34,295 nt of DNA from assembly GCA_003560875.1 (NCBI GenBank), contig PWJQ01000059.1, positions 1 through 34,295 of the forward strand, written 5' to 3'. The notes under the pieces are model-generated. The model had not been told where the DNA came from. It saw nothing but the letters and a program-made list of their open reading frames with translations, and did not search any database. This document shows, in pieces, positions 6,058 to 14,159 of this stretch; positions within the stretch are counted from its first letter, which is position 1; each line of letters opens with the position of its first letter. The stretch is from Methanomassiliicoccaceae archaeon. GTDB taxonomy: Archaea > Thermoplasmatota > Thermoplasmata > Methanomassiliicoccales > Methanomethylophilaceae. Made by a program: the position numbers and the translations under genes.

Positions 6058-6702
6058 ATGCCCTTACGCAGCGTGATCTGCGTCAACGAGTAAATCTGCA
6101 CCGGTTGCGCCCGTTGCGCCATGAGTTGTCATGGTGGCGCCATCGAAGTGGACGACGGCAAGGCTCGACTGGTGGACGGTCAGCTCTGTGACGGCCTCGG
6201 AGACTGTCTCGAAGAGTGTCCCAACGGGGCACTGTACCTGGACTTCCGCGATGTTGCGGAGTACGACGAGACGGAGGTCCGCAGGAAGATCGCCAGTAAG
6301 GTTAAGGACTGCATCACGGTCCAAGGGCAGAACGGCGGACCGGTACGCATGCCCCGTGAGGGTGCATTGAACTGGCCCCTCAAATTGGAATTGGCGGGGG
6401 ATTGTCTCCGCCTCCCGGGCATGATGGAGTTGGTGGTCGCCGGGGACTGTGCCGGCTACCTCTGCGCCGATGCCAAGGACTCGGTGAGCGACAAGGCCCT
6501 GCTGCTCTGCTGTCCCAAGCTGGAGGACCGTGACTCCATGGTCTCGGCCCTGGAATGCGTACTGCGCAACAACGACGTCCGCAAGGTCACCATCCTCAGG
6601 GTCGACATACCCTGCTGCTCCCGCCTCAGGGGCATCGTCAAAGCGGCAATGCGCTGCTGCGGCAAGGACCTCCCCCTCGAGTGCCGTAACGTCGTGGTCT
6701 GA
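6058..6702 (+). pseudogene. 4Fe-4S ferredoxin-domain protein interrupted by an in-frame TAA
   Basis: The reading frame from ATG 6058 gives MPLRSVICVNE, then TAA at 6091-6093, then ICTGCARCAMSCHGG and an uninterrupted frame to 6702. The stop splits an otherwise classic ferredoxin domain. The first cluster motif CTGCARCAMSC (CxxCxxCxxxC) lies just after it, and a second motif runs through CDGLGDCLEECP. The only ATG after the stop (6121) lies inside the first motif and loses three of its four cysteines. GGATTATC at about 6028-6035 would place the transcript start near 6058, supporting the upstream start. The downstream 190 codons stay well formed, with a Cys-rich C-terminal part (LLCCPKL, PCCSRL, RCCGK). 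A one-base change from AAA would explain it, so this is a very recent nonsense mutation, a sequencing error, or readthrough. Its function would be electron transfer. Confidence 0.7.
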
Positions 6703-7122
6703 TCAGAAGGGCTTCCTTTGGTCCGACCAGGAGTTGAATATCGGCTGGAACAACTTACCGGAGGAGAATCCCTCCGTTTTATCACGGCCTATGAGCTCCG
6801 GTTCCGTCTCCGCGGTTATGACGAGTTTGCAACGCTGCGGATTGTCTTTGAAGGACACCAAGGGATAATCGGTCAGTGACCGGACGTCCTTCACGACGCC
6901 GATGTAATCCTGGATCTTCTCATCCGGAGTCTCGGTGGGTAACTGGAATATGAATGCGTGCACGTCGAGCTCGGTGTTGTAGTAATAATTGAATTCGGAT
7001 GATTCGAACAGTTCGTCGAGCTCGGTGCGCATGGGGCCGTCGCCGGCCAGTTCGGACATCCTCGCCTTCCAGTCATCTCCCAGTTTGACAATGGAAGTGT
7101 CTTTGCCCAATACCTGAAACAT
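6703..7122 (-). CDS. Uncharacterised 139-residue protein
   Basis: I do not recognise this protein. It is acidic and soluble, with no membrane segment, signal peptide or cysteine cluster (one Cys only, in NPQRCKLVI). It starts MFQVLGKDTS and contains a central NYYYNTELDVHAFIFQLPTE strand-rich stretch and a later KLVITAETEPELIG strand. Mixed alpha/beta character is likely. The stop abuts that of the convergent iron-sulfur gene without a spare base. Codon use and GC content match its neighbours, so it looks like a real native gene. Confidence 0.6.
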   Translation of the reverse strand: MFQVLGKDTSIVKLGDDWKARMSELAGDGPMRTELDELFESSEFNYYYNTELDVHAFIFQLPTETPDEKIQDYIGVVKDVRSLTDYPLVSFKDNPQRCKLVITAETEPELIGRDKTEGFSSGKLFQPIFNSWSDQRKPF

Positions 7123-7196
7123 AGCCGTTAATCATCTTCAGAATAATAAAGGTGATTACCCAAGAACTTTTTATCGGACGGTCGGATAACCACCTT

Positions 7197-7397
7197 ATGG
7201 CCCTAAGGTTGCCCCCCCACTCCCATTGCCGCATCTGCGAGGAGATCACCGCTGAGGATGAGGATTTCTGCAGTGAGGAATGCGAAAGGGAACAGAAGGC
7301 TAAGGATTACTCACAGAGACAGAGGGGCATCACTTCATTCGTGGTGATCATTTTCGTGATGCTGGGGGTTTTCGCCCTCAGTTACATCATCGGATAG
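7197..7397 (+). CDS. Small zinc-ribbon membrane protein (DUF2116-like)
   Basis: A 66-residue protein with an N-terminal treble-clef-like zinc site HCRICEE...DFCSEECE (Cys11, Cys14, Cys25, Cys29) and a single C-terminal transmembrane helix (about 46-64, FVVIIFVMLGVFALSYIIG). This layout fits the DUF2116 family common in euryarchaea, whose function is unknown. The frame is open from a GTG at 7152, but TTTTTATC at 7168-7175 looks like a TATA box and would start the message near the ATG at 7197, so a leaderless start is chosen. The 3' end overlaps the convergent folP by 11 bases. Confidence 0.75.
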   Translation: MALRLPPHSHCRICEEITAEDEDFCSEECEREQKAKDYSQRQRGITSFVVIIFVMLGVFALSYIIG

Positions 7398-8430
7398 GTC
7401 TGAGGGCGGCGGCCACCCTGATGGCCTTGGACGTCTCGCTCACATCATGGGCGCGGATTATGTCCGCACCGTTGGCCGTGGCGACGCTGGCGGCGGCCAG
7501 ACTCCCCTCCAGGCGCTCGTGGGGCTCGGAGGCCATCAACCTGCCGATGAAGCTCTTGCGGGACGCTCCCACCAGTATGGGCGACCCCAGGGCGCGCATC
7601 TCCCCCAACCTACGGATTATGTCCAGGTTGTGCTGGGCGCTCTTACCGAAACCTATGCCGGGATCGATTATCACCTGCCCCGCCTTACCGCCCATATCCA
7701 TGAAGGCCTCCTTCTGATAATGCAGATAGCGCATCACCTCATGCACCACATCATCGTAGCGGAGGTCCTCCTGCATCCCCTGCGGGGTGCCACGCATATG
7801 CATGATGACCGTGGCCACACCGGTGCTGGCGACCAATCCCATCATCCCCTCCTCCCTCAGGCCCGAGACGTCGTTGATCATCAACGCCCCTTTGTCTATG
7901 GCCTTCTCCGCCACCATCGGCTTCCGCGTGTCGACTGAGATCGGGACGTCAGTGGAGGCCGCCAAGGCCTCTATGACCGGTAATATCCTCGCCATCTCCG
8001 TACGGCCGTCGACGTATACCGAACAGGGGCGGGTCGACTCGCCGCCGACATCGATGATGTCCGCGCCCTGCTCCACCATCTCCAAACCACGGTCTATGGC
8101 GTTCCGATGGCTGAGATAGGATCCTCCGTCGGAGAAGGAGTCGGGTGTGACGTTCAATACCCCCATGAGGCGTGGTCGGGAGTAATCGAGGCTCAGCCCC
8201 GTGGAGACGGTGGCCGCGGTATCGGAAGATAATGCTTCCAGGGCATCCGCCAAGGCCTGTTGTAGAGCGGTGTTGCGCAAGGCCCCCATACCGTACTCGT
8301 TAAGTTCGATGCGGAATGCGCCGCCCTCCTGCTGGAACCCCATGGCCCGCAGATGGTCCACCATACTGTCGTCCTCGACCAGGGCATAGTTCCCCTGAGG
8401 AGTGGCAAAAGGTCGCACGAATGGCCTCAT
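7387..8430 (-). CDS. folP: Dihydropteroate synthase with N-terminal extension
   Basis: Condenses p-aminobenzoate with a pterin pyrophosphate in pterin/folate synthesis. The TIM-barrel core (about 88-347) carries all signature loops: MGVLNVTPDSFSDGG (89-103), IDVGGESTRP, ISVDTRKP, the DPGIGFGKS loop with its barrel-end Lys-Ser, VGASRKSFIG, and RAHDV at the end. The first 85 residues have no counterpart in bacterial FolP and show a short alpha/beta pattern. Archaea often keep FolP-like proteins with unclear substrates, so tetrahydromethanopterin-related or folate-like products are both possible. The start overlaps the upstream Fe-S gene by four bases (ATGA), making it the third gene of the larA-led operon. 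Confidence 0.9.
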   Translation of the reverse strand: MRPFVRPFATPQGNYALVEDDSMVDHLRAMGFQQEGGAFRIELNEYGMGALRNTALQQALADALEALSSDTAATVSTGLSLDYSRPRLMGVLNVTPDSFSDGGSYLSHRNAIDRGLEMVEQGADIIDVGGESTRPCSVYVDGRTEMARILPVIEALAASTDVPISVDTRKPMVAEKAIDKGALMINDVSGLREEGMMGLVASTGVATVIMHMRGTPQGMQEDLRYDDVVHEVMRYLHYQKEAFMDMGGKAGQVIIDPGIGFGKSAQHNLDIIRRLGEMRALGSPILVGASRKSFIGRLMASEPHERLEGSLAAASVATANGADIIRAHDVSETSKAIRVAAALRPIR

Positions 8431-9515
8431 AGCAGTCTGTCCACCAACTCGGTGAGGTCCATTATGGACGTCCCGACATCATGTGCTGACTTGAGATTCG
8501 TCACGCAGAACGGGCAGGATGTGACCAACAGGTCGGCATCGACCTCCTCCATCCGGGCGGAGGCCATGTTCTTGGCCACATCGGGGAAGGCGGACCTCAC
8601 CCCTCCCCCGCCGCCGCAGCAACGTGATTGCTCACGATTGTTCGCCATCTCCACCAGAGTGGCGCCGGGTATCTTCATGATGACCTGCCGCGGTGCATCG
8701 TAAACCCCGGCATGCCGCCCCAGGTGACAGGGGTCGTGATATGTGATCCGTTTCTCGCAACTCCTCAGAGGAAGGTCCTTCTCAGCCAGCCACTCGGACA
8801 CGTGGAGGACCCGGAACGGCACATCCACATGCCGGGGATACTCCTCCTTGAACATCCGGTAGCATCCGGCACAGGAAAGTATCAGGGTCTCAACGCCCAA
8901 GGAGCTTATGTGTTCGACGTTGCGGGCCATCATGGGGATTAGTTCATCGTCCGAGCATCCGATGCGGCCCATCACACTGCCGCAGCACCTCTCGTCCAGA
9001 ACGGTGAAGTCCTCCTCCAGTTTCCCTAGTATCGATAGTGTGGCCTGCGATATGGATTTGCTGCGATAGGTTGCGGTGCAACCGGCGAAATAGGCTAATG
9101 GGGCTTTCCTCGGCTCGGAACCCAGGGTATCCGGCACCGACACTTTCTCCCCGTAGGGATTGCCGTCCGACCTCACCCGGTCCACGACCTCGGCGTGCTT
9201 GGCTAGCATCCTGCCGCTGGCGACGATGTCCCTCCTGGCATCCTCGACTATCTTCACCACATCCACCTTGGATGGGCAGCGGCGGTAGCAGTCCATGCAG
9301 GTGGTGCAGGTGTATATGCTGTCTATCAGGTCCTCATCGGGCTCCAGGTCCCCCTGCACCAGACCGTATGACAATATTACACGCCCCCGGGCGGCGCTGG
9401 TGTCCCAACCCGCCTCCTTGTAGGAGGGGCACACGCTCTTGCAGAACCCGCACATGGTGCAGGTGAGCATCGCCTGCTCCATACTCTTCAGGCGTTCAGC
9501 ATTGAAATCCTTCAT
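8427..9515 (-). CDS. Fe-S oxidoreductase, GlcF/HdrD-like (two 4Fe-4S plus CCG domains)
   Basis: A 362-residue iron-sulfur protein. Two ferredoxin clusters come first: C19-x-x-C22-x-x-C25-x-x-x-C29 and C70-x-x-C73-x-x-C76-x-x-x-C80. Two cysteine-rich CCG domains follow, with CCGSVMGRIG and CAGC in the first, and DPCHLGRH, CCGGGGG and SCPFC in the second. This is the arrangement of glycolate oxidase GlcF, anaerobic glycerol-3-phosphate dehydrogenase GlpC and heterodisulfide reductase HdrD. The ATG at 9515 is taken because it overlaps the LarA stop by four bases and begins the conserved part; an in-frame start at 9689 would add 58 Gly/Arg-rich residues from inside larA. No flavin dehydrogenase partner is adjacent. 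Confidence 0.88.
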   Translation of the reverse strand: MKDFNAERLKSMEQAMLTCTMCGFCKSVCPSYKEAGWDTSAARGRVILSYGLVQGDLEPDEDLIDSIYTCTTCMDCYRRCPSKVDVVKIVEDARRDIVASGRMLAKHAEVVDRVRSDGNPYGEKVSVPDTLGSEPRKAPLAYFAGCTATYRSKSISQATLSILGKLEEDFTVLDERCCGSVMGRIGCSDDELIPMMARNVEHISSLGVETLILSCAGCYRMFKEEYPRHVDVPFRVLHVSEWLAEKDLPLRSCEKRITYHDPCHLGRHAGVYDAPRQVIMKIPGATLVEMANNREQSRCCGGGGGVRSAFPDVAKNMASARMEEVDADLLVTSCPFCVTNLKSAHDVGTSIMDLTELVDRLL

Positions 9516-10759
9516 CGATCCACCACCTTGGGTACGGTCATGCTGCCGTCGGTAAGCACCAGCACCTTTGCCCCGGGACGGTCCCTGAGGGCTTCCTTGA
9601 GTGCTTCGTCCACAGTCTGGAAGGGCACCATGTGCGCCTTTCTGATCGTCTCCGGATCGAGGTCCGTCACGGCATATATTCTCGCCCATGACGCTATCTC
9701 GGCCATCTTAGCGGCCTTGTGGTAGCCGAGGCGGTACTCGCCCTCGAGGCTCTCCAGCACAGACCGCGGATCGTTGGAACATGAGAGTTGGTTCAGGAAT
9801 GTGGCGTGTCCGACGCCCTCGCGGCATTTGGACACCATGATCAGAGTCCCGCCATCCTTGAGGGCCCATTTGCCGTTGTCAAGGGCCTTCTGCGACTGAT
9901 ACAGGTCCACATCCATGGGATAGGGTGCCACGCTGATCACGATGTCCGCCTTCTCCGGTATCCCCACGGAGAAGACCTCATCGGCCCAGACGACCGCCTG
10001 CCCGAAGGCCTTGTGCAGGTCCCCAGCGGCCACCCGGTATATGCGGTGTTCACGGTCGAGCACCGCCTGCACGGAGAATATCCTCTTCCCCTCGACAGCC
10101 TTGAGGGCGTCCATCATGTCCTCATGTACCGGGTTCCCGTCCAAGACCAGGGCCTGAGCGGCACTGTCCATGGCCAGACGGTGGTTGGCCTCTATCGTGC
10201 CGAAGGATGCGACACCGGGTAAAAATGATTTCCTGCCCCCGGTGTAACCGGCGAAATAGTGAGGCTCCACACTGGTGATTATCACCAGACGGTCGGCGTC
10301 CACGGCGATGCGGTTTATCTCCATCGGAGTGCCGTTCTTGGAGCGGCCCAGATCGACCATTTCATCGGCCAGGGAGTCATGGGAGTGTATACGGTCCCTG
10401 ATCTCATCGAGGATGTCGCCGAACATGAACCGGTACTCCTCCTCCGTGGGTGAGCGATGGGTACCAGTGGCGATGAGGAACCTCGAACGGGAAAGGTCGC
10501 ATTTTTGTGACAAGACCCTCAGGACGGCAGCGGTAGGGGTCGGGCGTGTCCCGTCGTTGACGATGAACACCACCTCCTCCCCTCCGGCCAGGAACTCCTC
10601 TATGCCCTCGATCCCCAGCGGTTCGTTCAATGCCCTCTCGATCTCCTCCCGGGCGTCACCGACGTTCACCTTGTTGGGCCCTATCACCCCGATGAGTTCG
10701 CCGTCACCCACCTCGGTCTGTTGGGTGGCGTCCCTGCCGTATCTGATCTCCAGTTTCAT
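9512..10759 (-). CDS. Lactate racemase-like protein (LarA family)
   Basis: The 415-residue protein has the LarA core: NDGTRPTPT (68-76), ATGTHR (97-102), HSHDSL, and SVEPHYFAGYTGGRKSFLPG. H167 and K177 have the 10-residue spacing of His174 and Lys184 in Lactobacillus LarA; the lysine anchors the nickel-pincer (NPN) cofactor. It probably racemises or epimerises a 2-hydroxyacid. The cofactor genes larB, larC and larE are not in the window. It is first in an operon with the Fe-S oxidoreductase and folP, joined by four-base overlaps. The Fe-S partner suggests 2-hydroxyacid oxidation, but the substrate cannot be read from sequence. Confidence 0.88.
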   Translation of the reverse strand: MKLEIRYGRDATQQTEVGDGELIGVIGPNKVNVGDAREEIERALNEPLGIEGIEEFLAGGEEVVFIVNDGTRPTPTAAVLRVLSQKCDLSRSRFLIATGTHRSPTEEEYRFMFGDILDEIRDRIHSHDSLADEMVDLGRSKNGTPMEINRIAVDADRLVIITSVEPHYFAGYTGGRKSFLPGVASFGTIEANHRLAMDSAAQALVLDGNPVHEDMMDALKAVEGKRIFSVQAVLDREHRIYRVAAGDLHKAFGQAVVWADEVFSVGIPEKADIVISVAPYPMDVDLYQSQKALDNGKWALKDGGTLIMVSKCREGVGHATFLNQLSCSNDPRSVLESLEGEYRLGYHKAAKMAEIASWARIYAVTDLDPETIRKAHMVPFQTVDEALKEALRDRPGAKVLVLTDGSMTVPKVVDR

Positions 10760-10787
10760 CTGTGGCTCTTAGAGAATATTCGGATGT

Positions 10788-10800
10788 TCTTAATGTTTTA
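10788..10800 (-). promoter_or_regulatory. Possible TATA box of the larA operon
   Basis: On the minus strand TAAAACATTAAG lies about 30-40 bases before the larA ATG at 10759, giving a leader of about ten bases. Confidence 0.35.
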
Positions 10801-10859
10801 GCAACAACCCATCGAGAGGGGAGAAAAGGCTTATCAGCCCGGAGCCCGCTAGACCGGAC

Positions 10860-11816
10860 ATGGTCAGGTTGGACTATCTGGGGGAGAGGGAGCTGATATC
10901 ACGTGTTCTGAGCACCCTCCGCCCCGCCCCGGGCATAGGCCCCGGTGACGATGCCGCCGCCATCGACCTCGGAGATAGATGGTTGGTGGTCAGTTCGGAC
11001 ATCGTCAGTTTCCGCAGCCACAGACCGGAGTCCACCCCCTGGGAGAGGGTGGGATGGATGGCCGCGGCCGTCAATTTCAGTGACATCGCCGCCATGGGGG
11101 CGGAGCCAGTCGGTTTCATCGCCTCCTTCGCCCTCCCGCCCGACATGGACGAGAGCGAACTCCTTGCCATCAGCTCCGGCATCGACCAGTGCGCCGAGTT
11201 CTGCGAGACCCACGTGCTGGGCGGAGACACGAAACAAGGCGAGGGGCTGGTCTGCGGCACCGCCCTGGGAATCGTCTCCAAGGGTGAGATACTCACCCGC
11301 TCCGGAGCCAAGGCCGGCGACCTGGTGGCAGTGACCGGTCCGCTCGGAGGCGCTGCTGCGGGATGGTATGCCCTCCAAGAGGGCATGGACTACCCGGAGG
11401 CAGTGGACTGCCTTACATTGCCGGTACCGAAAGTGAGACAGGGCAGGGCCCTGGCCGCGACCGGTACCGTGAACTCCTGTATGGACATCTCCGACGGGCT
11501 GTCCACCACGGTGCACGAGATATGCCGCCGTTCAGGCGTGGGCATGGAGATCGTCTGGGAGGCTTTGCCGGTCTGGGAGGGGGCGCCGTTGGTCTCCGAG
11601 ACCACGGGAGCATCGCTCGAGGACATGGTTCTTCACTACGGGGGGGAGTATGAGTTACTCTTCACCTTCCCCATGCGCATGCTGGAGACCCTCAAGGAGA
11701 TGGATATGCAGTTCAGCGTCATCGGCAGGGTCGTCCCCGGGGATGATGTCCTCCTCGTCAAAGAGGCGGAGATCCAGAGGATCGATGACCGAGGGTACGA
11801 GCACTTCCGTCCTTGA
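10860..11816 (+). CDS. thiL: Thiamine-monophosphate kinase (AIR synthase-like fold)
   Basis: Phosphorylates thiamine monophosphate to the cofactor thiamine diphosphate. The 318-residue sequence has the N-terminal GIGPGDDAA Mg-ATP motif (about 25-33), SSDIVSFRSH, the helix VNFSDIAAMGAEPVGF, GGDTKQGEGL with its acidic metal ligand, VTGPLGGAAAG, and MDISDGLSTTVHEICR near 205-220, all in the order of ThiL. The closest alternatives (SelD, PurM, HypE) lack this combination. ATG is at 10860; GGCTTATCAG about 25 bases upstream may be its promoter. The product would feed TPP to enzymes such as the acetolactate synthase at 31499. Confidence 0.88.
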   Translation: MVRLDYLGERELISRVLSTLRPAPGIGPGDDAAAIDLGDRWLVVSSDIVSFRSHRPESTPWERVGWMAAAVNFSDIAAMGAEPVGFIASFALPPDMDESELLAISSGIDQCAEFCETHVLGGDTKQGEGLVCGTALGIVSKGEILTRSGAKAGDLVAVTGPLGGAAAGWYALQEGMDYPEAVDCLTLPVPKVRQGRALAATGTVNSCMDISDGLSTTVHEICRRSGVGMEIVWEALPVWEGAPLVSETTGASLEDMVLHYGGEYELLFTFPMRMLETLKEMDMQFSVIGRVVPGDDVLLVKEAEIQRIDDRGYEHFRP

Positions 11817-11895
11817 ATGATAGGCAGGTCGTCGGTCCGTCAGCGAATCATTATCTATCCCTCCGACCCCTAATATCAGTGAGGAGGAAGGAAAG

Positions 11896-13134
11896 GTGGA
11901 CAGGGATGATTATTGCGGCATGGCGGAGACCCTTCTCCTGACCTTATGCGACAGCATCGGTGCCAGACCGGTCGGCAGCAGGGAGAACCGCGAGGCCACC
12001 GAGCTGTTCTCCGCATGGATGGAGGAGTGCGGTTTCAAGGTCGCCCATCAGGTGTTCGATTGCTTCGACTGGAAAGACCACGGCACCGTGCTGGAGGCGG
12101 GAGGGGAGGTTTTCGAGGTCTTCACCGGGCCCTGGTCCGCGGAGGTCGATTTCCAGGGCGGATTGGTGCTTGCGTCCACACGGAAGGATCTCGAAGGCAT
12201 CGACGCCCGTGATGCCGTCCTTCTGATACGCGGTGAGTTGGCGGCCGAGTCGCTGGTCCCCAAGAACTTCCCCTTCTACAATCCCGAGGATCAACGCAAA
12301 ACCGTGTCCCTGCTCGAGGGTAGCGGCGCGTCCGCGATATTGGCGGCCACGGGATGCAAGATGGAGATCAACGGCGCCTGTCCCTTCCCGGTCATCGAGG
12401 ACGGTGATTTCCGCTTACCGAACGCCTATATGACCGAGTCGGAAGGCCAAAGGCTGGTGGAGATGTACGACGGCGGGCAGCTGTCCCTGCGCATCAGCTC
12501 CTCGAGCAGCCCCAGCCGCGCCTGCAACGTCGTCGGACGCAAAGGCGGCCCGGGACACAGGGTACTGCTGATCGCCCACATCGACAGCCGTTCCGAGGGT
12601 TCGGGGGCCATAGACAACGCCGCTGGCATAGTGGCATTGATGCTGGTGGCGGAGATGCTGCAGGATTCCGATATGGGGCCGGCCGTTGAGATGGTGGCGG
12701 TGAACGGTGAGGACCACTACGCCAATCCCGGAGAGGTCGTCCTGCTGCGGGAGAACGCCGGTCTCCTCGGGGATATCGTACTCGGGATCAACATCGACGG
12801 TGCCGGTTACCGTCATGGCGACACCGCGTTCTCACTCTACGGAGTGGACGAGACGCATACCGCCATCGTCAAGGATTCGATGTCCGCGTACGGGATCATC
12901 GAAGGGGATCAATGGCGGCAGGGAGACCATAGCCTTCTGGTACAGAACGGGGTGCCGGCGTTGGCCATAACGTCGGCGGAACTCGTTGAGATCATGTCCA
13001 TAGCCCATAGTCCCGACGATGTCAGTGATGTCGTCGACCCCTGCCGGCTGGTGGACGTGGCACATGCGGTGGTCTCCTTGATAGGGAGGCTGTCGGGCGC
13101 AGGACAAGCTATTAATCCAAGCTCGTCAGATTGA
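11896..13134 (+). CDS. M28-family zinc peptidase
   Basis: A 412-residue metallopeptidase of the aminopeptidase Y/M28 type. The co-catalytic zinc ligands appear in order: AHIDSRSEGSGAIDNAAG (first His and the bridging Asp, about 229-246), NGEDHYANPGE (catalytic and ligand Glu/Asp), NIDGAGY, QGDHS, and a late AHSPDD His. A PA-like insert spans about 75-190. No signal peptide is seen, so it is probably cytosolic. The GTG at 11896 follows GAGGAGGAAGG. AmrS starts 13 bases after its stop, so the two are probably co-transcribed. Substrate unknown. Confidence 0.85.
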   Translation: MDRDDYCGMAETLLLTLCDSIGARPVGSRENREATELFSAWMEECGFKVAHQVFDCFDWKDHGTVLEAGGEVFEVFTGPWSAEVDFQGGLVLASTRKDLEGIDARDAVLLIRGELAAESLVPKNFPFYNPEDQRKTVSLLEGSGASAILAATGCKMEINGACPFPVIEDGDFRLPNAYMTESEGQRLVEMYDGGQLSLRISSSSSPSRACNVVGRKGGPGHRVLLIAHIDSRSEGSGAIDNAAGIVALMLVAEMLQDSDMGPAVEMVAVNGEDHYANPGEVVLLRENAGLLGDIVLGINIDGAGYRHGDTAFSLYGVDETHTAIVKDSMSAYGIIEGDQWRQGDHSLLVQNGVPALAITSAELVEIMSIAHSPDDVSDVVDPCRLVDVAHAVVSLIGRLSGAGQAINPSSSD

Positions 13135-13147
13135 AAAGTGTGGGAAA

Positions 13148-14158
13148 ATGTCCGACGAGATAGTAAAGGAGGCCCGTCACTACCGTAGCGTGGACGGACG
13201 CCACATATGCGGCCTATGCCCCCACGGATGCCGCATCGCCCCCGGTTCGCGGGGCATATGCGGTACCCGGTTGGGAGAGGGGAGGAAGCTGTTGGCCGAC
13301 AACTACGCCAAGGTCGCCGCCATGAACATAGACCCCATGGAGAAGAAGCCCCTCTACCATTTCCATCCCGGCGAACTGGTGCTGTCGGTGGGCGGATACG
13401 GATGCAACATGTCCTGCCTCCATTGCCAGAATCACGGCCTGTCCACGGTCAAGGACGGTGGCGACCACCATAGGACGGTGAGACCCCAGGAGTTGGTGGG
13501 ACTCTGCCGTACCGAGGGCGTCCGCAACCTGGCATTCACCTACAACGAACCGAGCATATGGCATGAGTACATGATGGACGTCCACGAGTTGGCCGAGGGC
13601 CTGGACCTCATCTACGTGAGCAACGGTTACATCTCGCCTGAGCCCCGCGAAGAGGTCCTGGAACGCGTAGCGGCCATGAACATCGACGTCAAGGGTTTCA
13701 GCGAGGAGTTCTACCGTGGAATCACCAAATCACACCTCGCTCCGGTCCTGGAGACTGCCGAGGCCTGTCTGGCGGCGGGGGTGCATCTGGAGATCACCTA
13801 CCTCCTCATACCGGGCCTCAATGATGACGAGGTACAGCTACGGGGCTTCTGTGAATGGGTCGCGGACATGCTAGATGTCAAAGTACCGGTGCATTTCTCC
13901 GCCTACCACCGCGACCATCTACTACGCCAGGTCCGTGACACCAGTGCCGCGGACCTACTGAGGGCGAGATCGATGGCTGCGGATGCCGGCCTGATTTACA
14001 CCTACCTCGGCAATCTCCCCGTGAAGGAGGGTCGGGACACCCTGTGCCCCCACTGCGGTGCCGCGGTGGTGGTGAGGAGTGGTTACAAGACAGAGGTCAG
14101 AGGATTGGACGCCGGCAACTGTGCGAGCTGCGGCGAAGGTGTGAACATGAGGGTCTGA
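13148..14158 (+). CDS. amrS: AmmeMemoRadiSam system radical SAM enzyme
   Basis: A 336-residue radical SAM protein of the PflA-like AmrS family. The cluster motif is C86-N-M-S-C90-L-H-C93 (GYGCNMSCLHCQNHG). Before it lies a conserved Cys-rich region CGLCPHGCRI (21-30) with RGICGTR. After the barrel (NEPSIWHEYMMD, VSNGYISPEP, NIDVKGF, LIPGLNDD) comes a C-terminal zinc ribbon CPHC...CASC (about 297-328). AmrS normally works with AMMECR1 and Memo proteins; neither is in the window. The reaction is poorly known. It ends one base before the endonuclease III-like gene. Confidence 0.88.
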   Translation: MSDEIVKEARHYRSVDGRHICGLCPHGCRIAPGSRGICGTRLGEGRKLLADNYAKVAAMNIDPMEKKPLYHFHPGELVLSVGGYGCNMSCLHCQNHGLSTVKDGGDHHRTVRPQELVGLCRTEGVRNLAFTYNEPSIWHEYMMDVHELAEGLDLIYVSNGYISPEPREEVLERVAAMNIDVKGFSEEFYRGITKSHLAPVLETAEACLAAGVHLEITYLLIPGLNDDEVQLRGFCEWVADMLDVKVPVHFSAYHRDHLLRQVRDTSAADLLRARSMAADAGLIYTYLGNLPVKEGRDTLCPHCGAAVVVRSGYKTEVRGLDAGNCASCGEGVNMRV

Positions 14159-14159
14159 T

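Noticed and set aside
6091-6093. TAA read as a recoded amino acid such as pyrrolysine
   Set aside because: Pyrrolysine uses TAG; no selenocysteine (TGA) or other known TAA recoding applies. A mutation or error is simpler.
9516-9689. 58-residue N-terminal extension of the Fe-S oxidoreductase
   Set aside because: Lies wholly inside larA, is Gly/Arg-rich and unlike the family; the ATGA overlap at 9512-9515 gives a clean start.
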